From the NCBI RefSeq assembly GCF_031082405.1, contig NZ_JAVHJU010000057.1:248001-312000 (forward strand): DNA of 64,000 nt, read 5' to 3'. Origin of the DNA: Amycolatopsis sp. A133 (lineage in GTDB: Bacteria; Actinomycetota; Actinomycetes; Mycobacteriales; Pseudonocardiaceae). Made by a program: the position numbers and the translations under genes. This document shows, piece by piece, positions 15,673 to 26,900 of this stretch (positions are counted from its first letter, which is position 1; the number at the start of each line of letters is the position of its first letter). The notes under the pieces were generated by a model that did not search any database, was not told the origin of the DNA, and saw only the letters and a list, made by a program, of their open reading frames with translations.

Positions 15673-16811
15673 GGTACCTGCTTCCGGTAGGCCTCGGCGG
15701 CGATGGTCATCCGCTGGATCTCGGTGCTGCCCTCGATGATCTCCATGACCTTCGAGTCCCGGTAGAACCGGGCGACGGGGTAGTCCCCGCTGCAGCCGTT
15801 CGCGCCGTGCACCTGCACAGCTTCTGACGCGTGCTTCGCGGCCGCGGTGGAGGCGAAGTACTTCGCCACCCAGGTCGCCATGATCGTCGCCGAGTCGCCG
15901 CGGTCCTTGAGCCGCCCGGCCTCGGCCAGCAGCAGCCGGGCCGCGCGGACGTCGGTGACCATGTCCGACAGCTTCGCCTGGATCAGCGGCAGGTCCTTGA
16001 GCGGCGTGCCGCCGACGGTGCGGCGGGTCGTGTAGTCCGCGCACGCGTCGGCGCAGGCCTGGATGATGCCCACCGACCCGGCCGCGACGCTGTAGCGGCC
16101 GAGGTCGAGCGTGCCGGTGAGGACCATGCCGGAAGCGAACCCGCTCGGCCCGAGCAGTGCGTCGGCGCCCAGCCGGACGCCGTCGAAGCCGATGGAAGCC
16201 AGCATCGACGAGCGGGTCCCGAGGATGTCGTCGATCGGGGTGACCGTGACGCCGGGCGTGTCACGCGGCACGAGCAGCGCGACCGTGCTGGCCGGGCCCT
16301 TCGCGAAGACGAGGAACAGGTCCGCGCGCTGCCCGTTGGTGGTCCACTTCTTGAGGCCGTCGAGCCGCCAGCCGTCGCCGTCGGGGGTGGCGGTGGTGGT
16401 GATCGCGGCCGTGTCGCTGCCCGCGCCGGGCTCCGACAGGCAAAACGCGCCGAGGACGCGTCCGCTCGCCAGGTCCGGTCCCCAGCGGTGTTGCTGCGCC
16501 TCGGTGCCGAAGCGCAGCAACGCCCAGGAGAGCATGGTGTGCACGGTCAGCAGGCTGCGGACCGACGAGCAGCCGCGGCCGACCTCCTCGTGGATCTCCC
16601 CGAGCGTGACCATGTCCGTGCCGGCGCCGCCGAGCGCGGGCGGCAGGAACGGCGCCCACAGCCCGGCTTCGGCCAGCTTGTCCAGCAGGTCCTCGGGGAT
16701 CCGCCCGGCCTTGTCCCACGCGTCGGCGAAGGGCACGACGTGCTCGTCCACGAAGGCCCGCGCGGACCCGCGGCCGGGCGCGCGGACCGGGGCGGTCAGT
16801 ACCTCCGGCAC
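15669..16811 (-). CDS. Acyl-ACP dehydrogenase of the extender-unit pathway (FkbI/ZmaE-like)
   Basis: 380 residues with a full acyl-CoA dehydrogenase fold: CLSEPGAGSDTAAITTTA (about 125-142), LDGLKKWTTNGQRAD, and a C-terminal block QVHGANGCSGDYPVARFYRD followed by IIEGSTEIQRM. The context (FkbH, ACP, 3-hydroxyacyl dehydrogenase) assigns it to oxidising the semialdehyde form of the ACP-bound three-carbon unit. GTG start at 16811, three bases after the ACP stop; it overlaps the FkbH-like gene by 4 bases. Confidence 0.88.
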   Translation of the reverse strand: MPEVLTAPVRAPGRGSARAFVDEHVVPFADAWDKAGRIPEDLLDKLAEAGLWAPFLPPALGGAGTDMVTLGEIHEEVGRGCSSVRSLLTVHTMLSWALLRFGTEAQQHRWGPDLASGRVLGAFCLSEPGAGSDTAAITTTATPDGDGWRLDGLKKWTTNGQRADLFLVFAKGPASTVALLVPRDTPGVTVTPIDDILGTRSSMLASIGFDGVRLGADALLGPSGFASGMVLTGTLDLGRYSVAAGSVGIIQACADACADYTTRRTVGGTPLKDLPLIQAKLSDMVTDVRAARLLLAEAGRLKDRGDSATIMATWVAKYFASTAAAKHASEAVQVHGANGCSGDYPVARFYRDSKVMEIIEGSTEIQRMTIAAEAYRKQVP

Positions 16812-16814
16812 GGC

Positions 16815-17066
16815 TCAGCCCACCGTCGCGGCCGGGCGCAGGCGGCCGACCAGCTCGGTCATCGCCGCCGCGGTGCGGAAGTTGTCGATCCGCAGCTCGT
16901 CGTTGGGGATGGTGACGCCGAACGTCTTCTCCAGGTGCATCACCAGCTCCATGGCGAACAGGGAGTTGATGTAGCCGAGCGAGAAGATGTCCTCGGTTTC
17001 GGTGATCGCGGCCTGCGGGAAGCGGCCGGTGATGAAGGCGAGGATGTCGCCGGTGGTCTCGGACAT
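16815..17066 (-). CDS. Dedicated acyl carrier protein for the hydroxymalonyl-type extender (FkbJ/ZmaD-like)
   Basis: 83 residues, start preceded by AAGGAG. The phosphopantetheine serine is Ser35 in the motif FSLGYINSLFAMELV. The GxxNS form, in place of the usual GxDS, is characteristic of carriers for glyceryl-derived units. It receives glyceryl from the FkbH-like enzyme, and the loaded ACP is then oxidised twice and used as extender by one AT of the assembly line. Confidence 0.92.
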   Translation of the reverse strand: MSETTGDILAFITGRFPQAAITETEDIFSLGYINSLFAMELVMHLEKTFGVTIPNDELRIDNFRTAAAMTELVGRLRPAATVG

Positions 17067-17096
17067 GGCAGGTTCTCCTTCGGTGGGTTCAGGGGT

Positions 17097-17939
17097 TCAG
17101 CTGTAGGTGTAGAAGCCGCGGCCGCTCTTGCGGCCGTGCAGGCCGGCGTCGGTCATCTGCTTGAGCAGCGGGCAGGGGCGGTACTTGGAGTCGGCGTAGT
17201 GCTCGTAGAGCACCTCGACGCTGTAGAGGATCGTGTCGACGCCGATCAGGTCGGCCGTCTCCAGCGGACCCATCGGGTGGCCGAAGCAGCCGCGGAAGAC
17301 CTCGTCGACCGACTCCGCCGTGGCGACGCCCTCATGGACGAGGTAGGCGGCCTCGTTGACCGTCAGCATCAGCACGCGGTTGGACACGAAGCCCGACGCG
17401 TCCTTCACATCGACCCAGCGCTTGCCGATGCTGGTCAGCAGCGCGCGGGTGCGCAGGATCGTCTCCGGCGTGGTGTGGAAGCCGGGGATCAGTTCGACGA
17501 CGGGCTTCTGCGGCACCGGGTTCATGAAGTGCACGCCGATGACGCGGCCCGGGTTCTTGCCGACCGACGCGATCCGGGTGATCGGGACGGCCGAGGTGTT
17601 GGCGATGATCACCGTGTCCGGGCCGCAGACCTCGTCGAGCTCGGCGTGCACGGCGGCCTTGATGGCCCAGTCCTCGGTCACGTTCTCGACGAGGATCTCG
17701 GTCTTGTCCAGCGCGGCCAGGCCGACCGCGGTGGTGATCCGGGCGAGGATCTCGTCCGCGTCGAGCGCGGGCCCGCCCATGAGCCGGCTGAGCCGGCAGT
17801 TGCGCGTGATCGCGGCCCGGGCCTCGTCGAGGATGCGCTCGCCGGTGTCGACCAGCACGACCTCGTGGCCCGCGGCGGCGAAGTCCTGGGCGACGCCGAT
17901 GCCCATGACGCCGGCGCCCACCACTCCCGTGACTGCCAT
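17097..17939 (-). CDS. 3-hydroxyacyl dehydrogenase of the extender-unit pathway (FkbK/ZmaG-like)
   Basis: 280 residues of the 3-hydroxybutyryl-CoA dehydrogenase family, start preceded by AAAGGGAA. NAD-binding GAGVMGIGVAQDFAAAG at the N-terminus, catalytic histidine in GVHFMNPVPQ, and a helical C-terminal domain with DLIGVDTILYSVEVLYEHY. It oxidises the primary alcohol of glyceryl-ACP. It is separated by 30 bases from the ACP gene and by 34 bases from the PKS gene upstream, so it belongs to the same operon. Confidence 0.9.
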   Translation of the reverse strand: MAVTGVVGAGVMGIGVAQDFAAAGHEVVLVDTGERILDEARAAITRNCRLSRLMGGPALDADEILARITTAVGLAALDKTEILVENVTEDWAIKAAVHAELDEVCGPDTVIIANTSAVPITRIASVGKNPGRVIGVHFMNPVPQKPVVELIPGFHTTPETILRTRALLTSIGKRWVDVKDASGFVSNRVLMLTVNEAAYLVHEGVATAESVDEVFRGCFGHPMGPLETADLIGVDTILYSVEVLYEHYADSKYRPCPLLKQMTDAGLHGRKSGRGFYTYS

Positions 17940-17973
17940 GATTGTTCCCTTTCTGGTGTGAGGACTTCGGGTT

Positions 17974-20900
17974 TCAGGCCCGGCGCCGTCGGGCGGCCGC
18001 GGCCTTGATGCCGGAGCGGCGCAGCTGTCCCTGCGCCTGGCTGTCGGGTGCGGGTTCGATGGCCGCCGGGCCGCCGGCCGCGATCTTCGCGAGCGCGGCG
18101 ACGGTCGGGGCCTCGTGGATGATGTGCGGCGGCAGTTCCGCGTCCGGGAACGCCGTGCGCAGCGTCGCCAGCAGCGAAATGCCGAGCAGGGACGTGCCGC
18201 CGAGCTCGAAGAAGTTGTCCGACGCGCCGACCCGGTCCAGGCGCAGCGAGTCGCACCACGCCGCGGCCACCGCGCGTTCGGCGTCGCCTTCGGGCTCTTG
18301 GAACGGCGTGACGAGCTCCGGCCGCGGGTGCCGGTCGGCCGTCGAGCCGCCGTGCGCGGCCGAGGTGACCGCGTCGACGCTGAACCGGGCCGCTACCGCC
18401 GTCACCGCCGGGAGGTCCTGGGTGGACACCACGACGTGCGGTTCGCCCGAGGCCAGCGCGCGCAGCAGCGTGCGCCAGCCCTGCTCGAAGTCGATGCCGA
18501 ACTTGGCCCGGTGCTCGCGGAAGTAGGTCTGGATGTCTTCCTCGTACCCGGAAAGCCCCTCGTCCCAGGCGTTCCAGGTCCATTCGCCCCACGAAATCGA
18601 CACCGTGCGGCCGTCGTGGCAGGCGGCGTAGGCGTCGAGCCACGCGTTGCCGGCGCAGTAGTCGACCTGGCCGGGACCACCGCCGGTGACCGACGTGATC
18701 GAGGAGAACAGCGCGACGAAGTCGAGGTCCAGGTCGGCGGTGGCCGCGCTGAGCGCCCGGGAGCCGGGCAGCTTCGGGGCGAAGACCTGGTCGGCGTCGC
18801 CGGGCTCCTTGAACTGCATCAGCCCGGTGCCCGGCACGCCCGCGGTGTGCAGGATGCCGTGCAGCGCCCCGAATTCCCCGAGGGCCACGGCGACCGCGCG
18901 CCGCACGTCGGCCTCCTCGGCGACGTCACCCTCGACGACGACCACCTGCCCGCCGAGCGTCTCGACTTCCAGGACGCGGTTGACGCGGTCGCGGATCGTG
19001 CCGGGCACCTCGTCGGTGCCGTCGGCGATCCCGGCCCAGCGCTCGCGCGGCGGGAGGCCGCGGCGGCCGAACAGCACCAGTTTCGCGTGGCTGTCGCGGG
19101 CCAGCCGCTCGGCCATCGCCAGCCCGATCCCGCCGAGGCCGCCGGTGATCAGGTAGACGCCGTGCTCGCGCAGCACGTCCTTCGCCTGGTCGATCGGTTG
19201 CGGCGCCAGGACCTCGTAGCCGGGCACCCAGCGCCGGGAACCGCGCAGCGCGACCGTGCGGCCGGGGGCGGGTCGATGGAGCTCGGCGACCACCGCGGCG
19301 GCGCCGGCGGCCGCGTCGACGTCGATCAGCCGCGTCTGCACGCCCGGGTACTCCATCGGGATGACCAGGTTCGGGCCGGTGAGCGTGGCCGCGTCGGGCC
19401 GGAGCTCGCCGTCGTGCAGGACGCGCTGGGTGCCGGTGGCGGCGAGGTCGAGCGTCCAGCCGCCGAGGCCGAGCTCCCCGGCGGCGCGGGCCAGCGCGAC
19501 GAGCGTGTGCAGGCCGAGCAACAGGGAGTCGTCGTCGAGGTTCCACAGGTGGACGACGCGATCCAGGCGGGTCCCGCCGCGCTTGAGGTCGCGCAGCAGG
19601 GCCAGCAGGTCGCCGACGTCGCCGGGGCGGACGGTGGCGTCCGGGCCCGGCCGGTACCCCGCGCCCGGCCGGACCACGGTCACCGGGTCGCCGGTGCGGC
19701 GGATCCCGTCGAGGACGTCCTCGGCGCGGCCGGCACGGGCGAACACCAGCCAGGACGCGGGCTGCGGCGCGGCGGGCGCGGCCGAGGTCTGGCGCCACGT
19801 GGGCAGGTTGATCCACTGCTCCTCGGGCAGCAGCGGGATCCGGTCGAACTCCTCCAGCGGGCCCTCCGCGGGCGTTTCGATCCGGGTGGCACCCGAGACG
19901 GGGGCCGCCTCGATCCAGTAGCGCTGCCGCTGGAAGGGGTAGGTCGGCAGCGGCACCCGGCCCGGGGCGGTCCCGCGGTAGACCGGTGTCGCCGTGCCGC
20001 GGCCGTGGTAGGCGGACCAGTCGAAGTCCGCGCCGAGCAGCCACAGCCGGGCGAGGCCGTCGGTGAGGACCTCGTCGGCCGGCCGCGGGTCGTCGGCGGC
20101 GGGCAGCGTGGCGGTGATCATCGGCCAGCGGCTCGCCGGGCTGAGCCCGCGCAGCAGCGCGCCGAGCGACGGGCCGGGGCCGATCTCGACGACGGCCAGG
20201 TGCTCGTCGGCCAGGAGCTCGGCGGCCGCGTCGGTGAACCGGACGGTCTCGCCCATGTGCCGGGCCCAGTAGGCGGGGTCGGTGACGAGTTCGGCGGTTG
20301 CGTGGTCGCCGGTCACGTTGGACAGGTAGGGCAGCTCGGGCGCGTTGAGCGTGACGTTCGCGGTGATCCACGCGGTCAGCTCGGCCGCGGCCGGCGCCAG
20401 CATCCGCGAGTGGAACGCGTGGCTGGTGCGCAGGGGACGGCACGGGACGTCGGCGGCTCGCAGGTCCTGCGCGAGCTGCTCGACGGCGGCGGTCTCCCCG
20501 GCCACCACGACCAGCTCGGGGCCGTTCACGGCGGCGATGTCGATGCCCGCGAGGTCGAAACGCGCCTCCAGTTCGGTGACCGACAGCGGCACGGCAGCCA
20601 TCGACCCGCCCGGCAGCGCGGCGATCAGCTCCGCGCGCTTGGCGACCAGCGCCAGGGCGTCCTCGAGCGAGAGCACCCCGGCCAGGCACGCGGCGACGTA
20701 CTCGCCGAGGCTGTAGCCGAGCATCGCGGCGGGCCGCAGTCCCCAGTCCATGAGCGTCCGCGCCAGGGCGTAGTCCACGGCGAACATGAGCGGTTGCGCG
20801 AGTTCGGTCTGCTGCAGCCGTCCGGCGCGCGGGTCTTCGTCACCGGCGCGGCCGAGCAGCGCGGCCAGGCCGGGGCCGCCGCCCCGGGCGCCGGTGACGA

Positions 20901-23900
20901 GGTCGCCGTCGGCGTCGAGGTGGACCAGGCACTCGTCGAGGTGGGCGCGGAACACCGGCTCGCGCCGGTACAGCTCGCCCACCAAGCCGGGGTACTGCTC
21001 GCCGACACCGGCGAAGAGGAACGCCACCGGCCGGTCCTGCACCGGTTCGACGCGGGCTGCGGGGGCGCCGGTCAGGGCCGCCGCCGCGCTGTCCACATCG
21101 GACGCGACGACGGTGCGCCGGTGTTCGAACGTCTTGCGCCCCTCCTGGAGCGTGAAGGCGACGTCGGCCAGCCGCGCGTCCGGGGTGCCGGCCAGGTGCT
21201 CGCCGAGGCGCCGGGCGGCCGTGTCCGCGGCCTCGGCGGTACGGGCCGACACCGGCAGCACCTGGTAGCGGCGTTCGGTGTCCGGGTCGCCTGGTACCGC
21301 GGCGGGCCGGTCGGGCGGCTGTTCGACGACGACGTGCACGTTGGTGCCTCCCATGCCCAGCGAGTTGAGCCCGGCGATCCGCGGACGGCCGCCGTCGGTG
21401 GTCCACGGCGCGAGCTCGGCGGCCACCCGGAACGGGCTGTGCGCGAAGTCGATCTCCGGGTTCGGGGCGGTGTAGTGCAGCGTCGGCGGGATGAGGCCCT
21501 CGCGGACGACCAGCGACGCCTTGATCAGCCCGGCCGTGCCCGCGGCGCGGTCGAGGTGCCCGACGTTCGGCTTCACCGAGCCCAGGGCGCAGTACTGCTT
21601 CTCGGCGGTGTCCCCGAACGCGCGGGTCAGCGCGGCGACCTCGATCGGGTCGCCCAGCTCGGTCGCCGTGCCGTGGGCCTCGACGTAGCCGACGTCTTCG
21701 GCGGCGACGCGGGCGTCGGCCATCGCGTCGGCGATGACCCGCGATTGGCCGCCCACGCTCGGCGCGGTGTAGCCGACCTTGAGGGCACCGTCGTTGTTCA
21801 TCGCCGACCCGCGGATCACCGACCAGATGTGGTCGCCGTCGCGCAGGGCCGCGCCGAGCTTCTTCAGCACGACGACGGTGGCGCCGTCGCCGAACATGCT
21901 GCCGTGGGCCTGGGCGTCGAAGGTGCGCACGTGCCCGTCGGGTGACTCCTGGCCGCCGGGGGAGTGCAGGTGCCCGATGCGGTCGGGCACGCGGACCGAG
22001 ACGCCGCCGGCCAGCGCCATTTCGCAGTCGCCGGCCCGGATGCTGCGCATCGCGGTGTGCACGGCGACCAGCGACGTCGAGCAGAAGGTCTGCACCGCCA
22101 TGCTCGGGCCGCGCAGGTCGAACAGGTACGACACGGTCGTGGTGAGCGCGTCCTTGTCGTTGCCCATCACCAGCTCGTAGATGCTGGCGTCGGCGTCGGA
22201 GGTGAACTGCCCGGCGATGCCGAGCAGGTACGTGGAGAGGTTGCAGCCGCCGAAGACGCCGACCCGGCCGCGGTCGCCGGGCCTCGCGTACCCGGCCTGC
22301 TCCAGGGCTTCCCAGCAGACCTCGAGGAACAGCCGCTGCTGTGGGTCGGTCAACGCGGCCATGCGGGGGCTGAGGCCGAAGAACGCGGCGTCGAACCCGG
22401 TGACGTCGTCGAGCACGGGCCGCGCCGGCACGTAGGCCGGGTCGCGGACCTGCGCCGGGTCGACACCGGCGGCGATGAGCTCGTCGGGGCTGAAGAAGGT
22501 GATCGACTCGACGCCGTCGCACAGGTTGCGCCAGAACTCGTCCACGGTCCCCGCCCCGGGGAACCGCCCGGCCATGCCGACGATGGCGATGTGCCGGTCC
22601 AGCTCGTCGTCGTCCGGGTCCGCGACGACCACCGGGGCTTTGACCGGCGCGGGTGCTTGGTCGTCGAGGGTGGCGGCGAGCGCCTGGACGGTCGGCAGCT
22701 CGAACAGGGTGACGGTGGGGATGGCGACGCCGAAGCGCTCCTTGACCAGGGCGAGCATCTGCAGGGCGAGCAGCGAGTTGCCGTTGAGGTCGAAGAAGTT
22801 GTCCCGGGTGCCGACGGGTTCCACGCCCAGCACGGACGACCAGACCTCGGCGAGGCCGCGTTCGGTGGCGGTCATCGGCGGGGTGTAGGGCTGGGGCAGG
22901 TCGGGCCGCGGGAACCGGTCGGCGGTCGGCTGTGCCGCGGGTTTTGCGGTGCCGGGAAGACGCTCGTCGAGCCCCCCGGCGGCGACGATCACGGCCGGGC
23001 CGGCGTGGGCGGTGAGGTGGTCGAACGCGGTCAGGGCCTGCGCGCGGGTCATGGCGTGCTTGGCCATGGAGGCGCCGAACCTGGCGTCGAGCCGTTCGAG
23101 GGTGCCGGGCCAGGTGTCCCAAGCGGCAGCGACCCACCCGGGACGGCCGTGGGCTTCGGCCAGCAGCGCGGCGTTGGCGGCGGCGTAGCTGCCGAAGGTG
23201 ACCCCGCCGAGCAGTGCCGAGGTGGACGAGAACAACAGTGTCCACTCGGGACGGTCGGCTTCCCGGAGCTCGTCGAGGGCCGCGGCCAGCACCCGGGCCC
23301 CGCCGACCTTGGCGGCGAAGTGCCGGGCGATCCCGGCCTCGTCCACTTCGGACAGCGGCGCGAAGCCGGCCGGATCGGAGTCCGCGGCGGCGTGGACGAT
23401 GCCGTCGAACCTTTCGGTGAGCAAAGCCCGCACCGCGGCCGGGTCGCCGACGTCCACGCGAGGGGCGTGCACGTCGGCGCCCAGCGCGCGCAGCCGAGCC
23501 ACGGCGGCATCGGTGCCCCCGCTGCGGCTGGCGAGCACAAGACGGCGGGCGCCGCGGGTGACGAGGTGCTCGGCCACGGTGAGCCCGACGCCGCCGAGCC
23601 CGCCGGTGATGAGGTAACTGCCGCCCCGGCGGATCGCCGGTGGGGCGGAGGGTGCGGCGGGACGGTAGCCGGGGACGAGCCGCTGGTCGCCGCGGTAGGC
23701 CACGAGCGGGGTGGCGGCGGAGCGGAGTTCGGCGGCGAGGAGGGCGGCGGCTTCGGCGGGGTGGTAGCTGGGGTCGAGGTCGACGGTGCCGGCGTCGAGG
23801 TTCAGGTACTCCTGGTTGGCGACGACCGGGAGCACGGCCACGGCCGCCTGGGCCGGGCGCGGCGTGGACGGGCGTGGTTCGGCTGCCGCGGGTCGGGCCG

Positions 23901-26900
23901 GGTCCGGCGTGGACGAGCCGGCTTCGGCGATTTCCCTTCGGCCCCCGGCTCCTGCGGCGATGCCGGATCGGCCCGGCGGGTGCCCCGAGCCGGCCTCGGC
24001 CGCCTGTCCCGCTCGGGTGGCGACCAGCACCCGGACCGAGCGTGATCCGTCGCCCGCCGCCGCGGCGAGGGTGCGCGAGACCGCGTGGACCGCGGCCACG
24101 TCGTCGTCGAGGTCGAGCACCGACAGGTCGACCACCGTGTCCGCCTCGGCCACGTCGACCACCTCGCCGAGCAGCGTGGTGAGCGCCGCGGCGACGCCGC
24201 CGGAGTCCGGCAGGATCGCGACCCGGCCCGTGGTCCCGGAGGCGGGCGCCGGTTCCGGCCGCCACGACGGCGTCAGCAGCTGCACGTGCCCGTCGGGTTC
24301 GGCGGTGAGGCGCGGGACCTCCGGGGTCACCGTGCCCGGCGCGTCGATCCAGTAGCGCGAGCGCTGGAACGGGTACCCCGGCAGGCCCACGCGCCGCGCG
24401 GCACGACCGCCGCGGACGCCGGTCCAGTCGAGGTCCACCCCGGCCAGCCACAGCCGCCCGGCTGCTTCGGCGAGCGCGGTGGTGGCCGTGGCGGGGTCGT
24501 CGGCGCCGGGGAGCGTCGGGATCACCGAGGCCCAGCGCTTCGGCGCGCACGCCCGGTGCCCGCGCACCATCGCACCCAGCGACCGGCCCGGGCCGAGCTC
24601 CAGCAGCACCGTGTCCTCGTCGGCCAGCACGGTGGCCAGCGCGTCGTCGAAGCGGACCGGGGCGCACATGTGCTCGGCCCAGTAGGCCGGCTCGGGCGCG
24701 TCGGTGACCAGCTCACCGGTCACATTGGAGACATACGGGATCGTGGGCGCGGAAAGCGTGATGTGAGCGGCCACCCACGCGGTCAGCTCGTCCCGCAGCG
24801 GGGCGAGCTGACGGGAGTGGAAAGCGTGCGTGGTGGCCAGCGGCCGGCACGGCACGCCCGAGGCGGCCAGCGACGCACCGAGCCCGGAGATCGCCTCGGC
24901 GGTACCCGACACGACGGTCAGCTGCGGCCCGTTCAGCGCCGCGATGTCGAGGCCGGTGCCCGCGATCCGGGCACGCACCTCGGCAAAAGGCAGCGGCACG
25001 GCCGCCATCGCCCCGCCGGGCAGCGCCGCGATCAGCTTCGCGCGGTGCGTCACCAACGCCAAGGCGTCCTCGAGCGAAAGCACCCCGGCCAGGCACGCGG
25101 CCACGTACTCACCGAGGCTGTAACCGACCAGCACCGACGGCTCGACGCCCCACGAACGCACGAGCTGCGCCAGCGCGTACTCGACGGCGAACAGCGCCGG
25201 GTGCAGCACCTCGGTGCGGTCGCCCGCGCGCTCGCCGCCGTCCGCTCGGCCCAGCAACGCGGCCAACCCGCCGGAGCCTTCCCGCTCGCCGAGCATTTTG
25301 TCCAAAACGGACGTGTCCAGCAGCGCGCGGCAGCGGTCCAGCTCGGCCCGGAACACCGGCGCCGTCTTGTACAGCTCCGCGGCCAGGCCCGGGTACTGCT
25401 CGCCGGTGCCCGCGATGAGGAACCCGACGCGGCGGCCGGTTCCGGCGTCGCTCGAAGCGGACACCGCTCCCGAAGCCAGCAGCCGGGCCGCCTCGGCCGC
25501 CGAACCGGCGACCAGCACCCGCCGGTGCCCGAACGTCGTCCGTCCACTCTGGAGCGTGTGAGCGACGTCGGCGAGCGCGTCGCCGGAGCTTTCCAGGTGT
25601 GCGGCCAGGTTCGCCGTGGCCGCGTCGGCGGCGGCGGCCGAGCGGGCCGACCACACCAGCAGTTCCGGCCCGGCCGGGGCCGCGGCGGGCACGGGCAGCG
25701 GCGCCTCCTCCAGCACGACGTGGGCGTTCGTGCCACCGATGCCGAACGCGCTGACCCCGGCGCGGCGAGGGGTGTCGGTGCGCGGCCACGGCGTGCGCTC
25801 GGTGACCACGGTCAGCTCGGCGCCACCCCCGGTGAGCTGCGGGTTGGGCGTGCCGAGGTTGCGCGTCGGCGGGATCTCCTCGTGGTGCAGCGCGAGGGCG
25901 GCCTTGATCAGGTTCGTCACGCCGGCGGCGCGGTCGAGGTGCCCGACGTTCGTCTTCACCGAGCCGATCCGCAGCGACTCGCCCGCGAAGACCTGCTGCA
26001 GCGCGGCGATCTCGGCGGCGTCGCCGAGGGCGGTGCCGGTGCCGTGCGCCTCGACGTACCCGATGTCCGCGGGCTCCAGCCCGGCGGCGGCGAGCGCCTC
26101 GGCGATCACCGTGGCCTGGCCCTCGACGCCGGGCGCGGTGAAGCCGACCTTGCGGCCGGCGTCGTTGTTGACCGCCCAGCCGCGCAGCACCGCGTACACG
26201 CGGTCGCCGTCGGCGAGCGCGTCTTCCAGCCGGCGCAGCGCGACCACGCCGACGCCGCCGCCGAGCGGGGCGCCCAGGCCCGCGGCGTCGAACGCGCGGC
26301 ACTCGCCGTCCGGCGGCGCGATGCCGCCCTGCTGGTAGAGGTAACCGACGCGGTGCGGCACGCCGATCGACACCCCGCCCGCGAGGGCGACGTCGCATTC
26401 GAAGTTCGCCAGGCTGCTCGCCGCGACGCACACCGCGACCAGCGACGTCGAGCACGCGCTCTGCACGCTGAACGCCGGGCCGGACAGGCCGAGCGTGTGC
26501 GACACCCGGGTGGCCAGGGTGTCCTTGTCGTTGCCCAGGGCGATCGCGATTTCGCCCATTTCGCGGGCCGCGTTCGCCGGGGTGAGGTTGTGGGTCAGGT
26601 ATGTGCTCCACGCGCAGCCCGCGAACACCCCGATCGCGCCGTCGAACCGCGCCGGGTCGCACGCCGCGTCCTCCAGGGCGTGCTGGCTGTGCTCCAGGAA
26701 GAGCCGGTGCTGCGGGTCGAGGATCTGGGCCTCCTTCGGGTTGATCCCGAAGAAGCCCGCGTCGAACTCCTCGACGCCGGTGACGACGGCGCCCGCCTTG
26801 ACGTAGGCCGGATCGCCGAGCCGGTCGGCGGGCACGCCCGCTTTCCGGAGTTCGTCGTCGGTGAAGCGGGTGATGCCGGAGCGGCCGGCGCGGACGGTCT

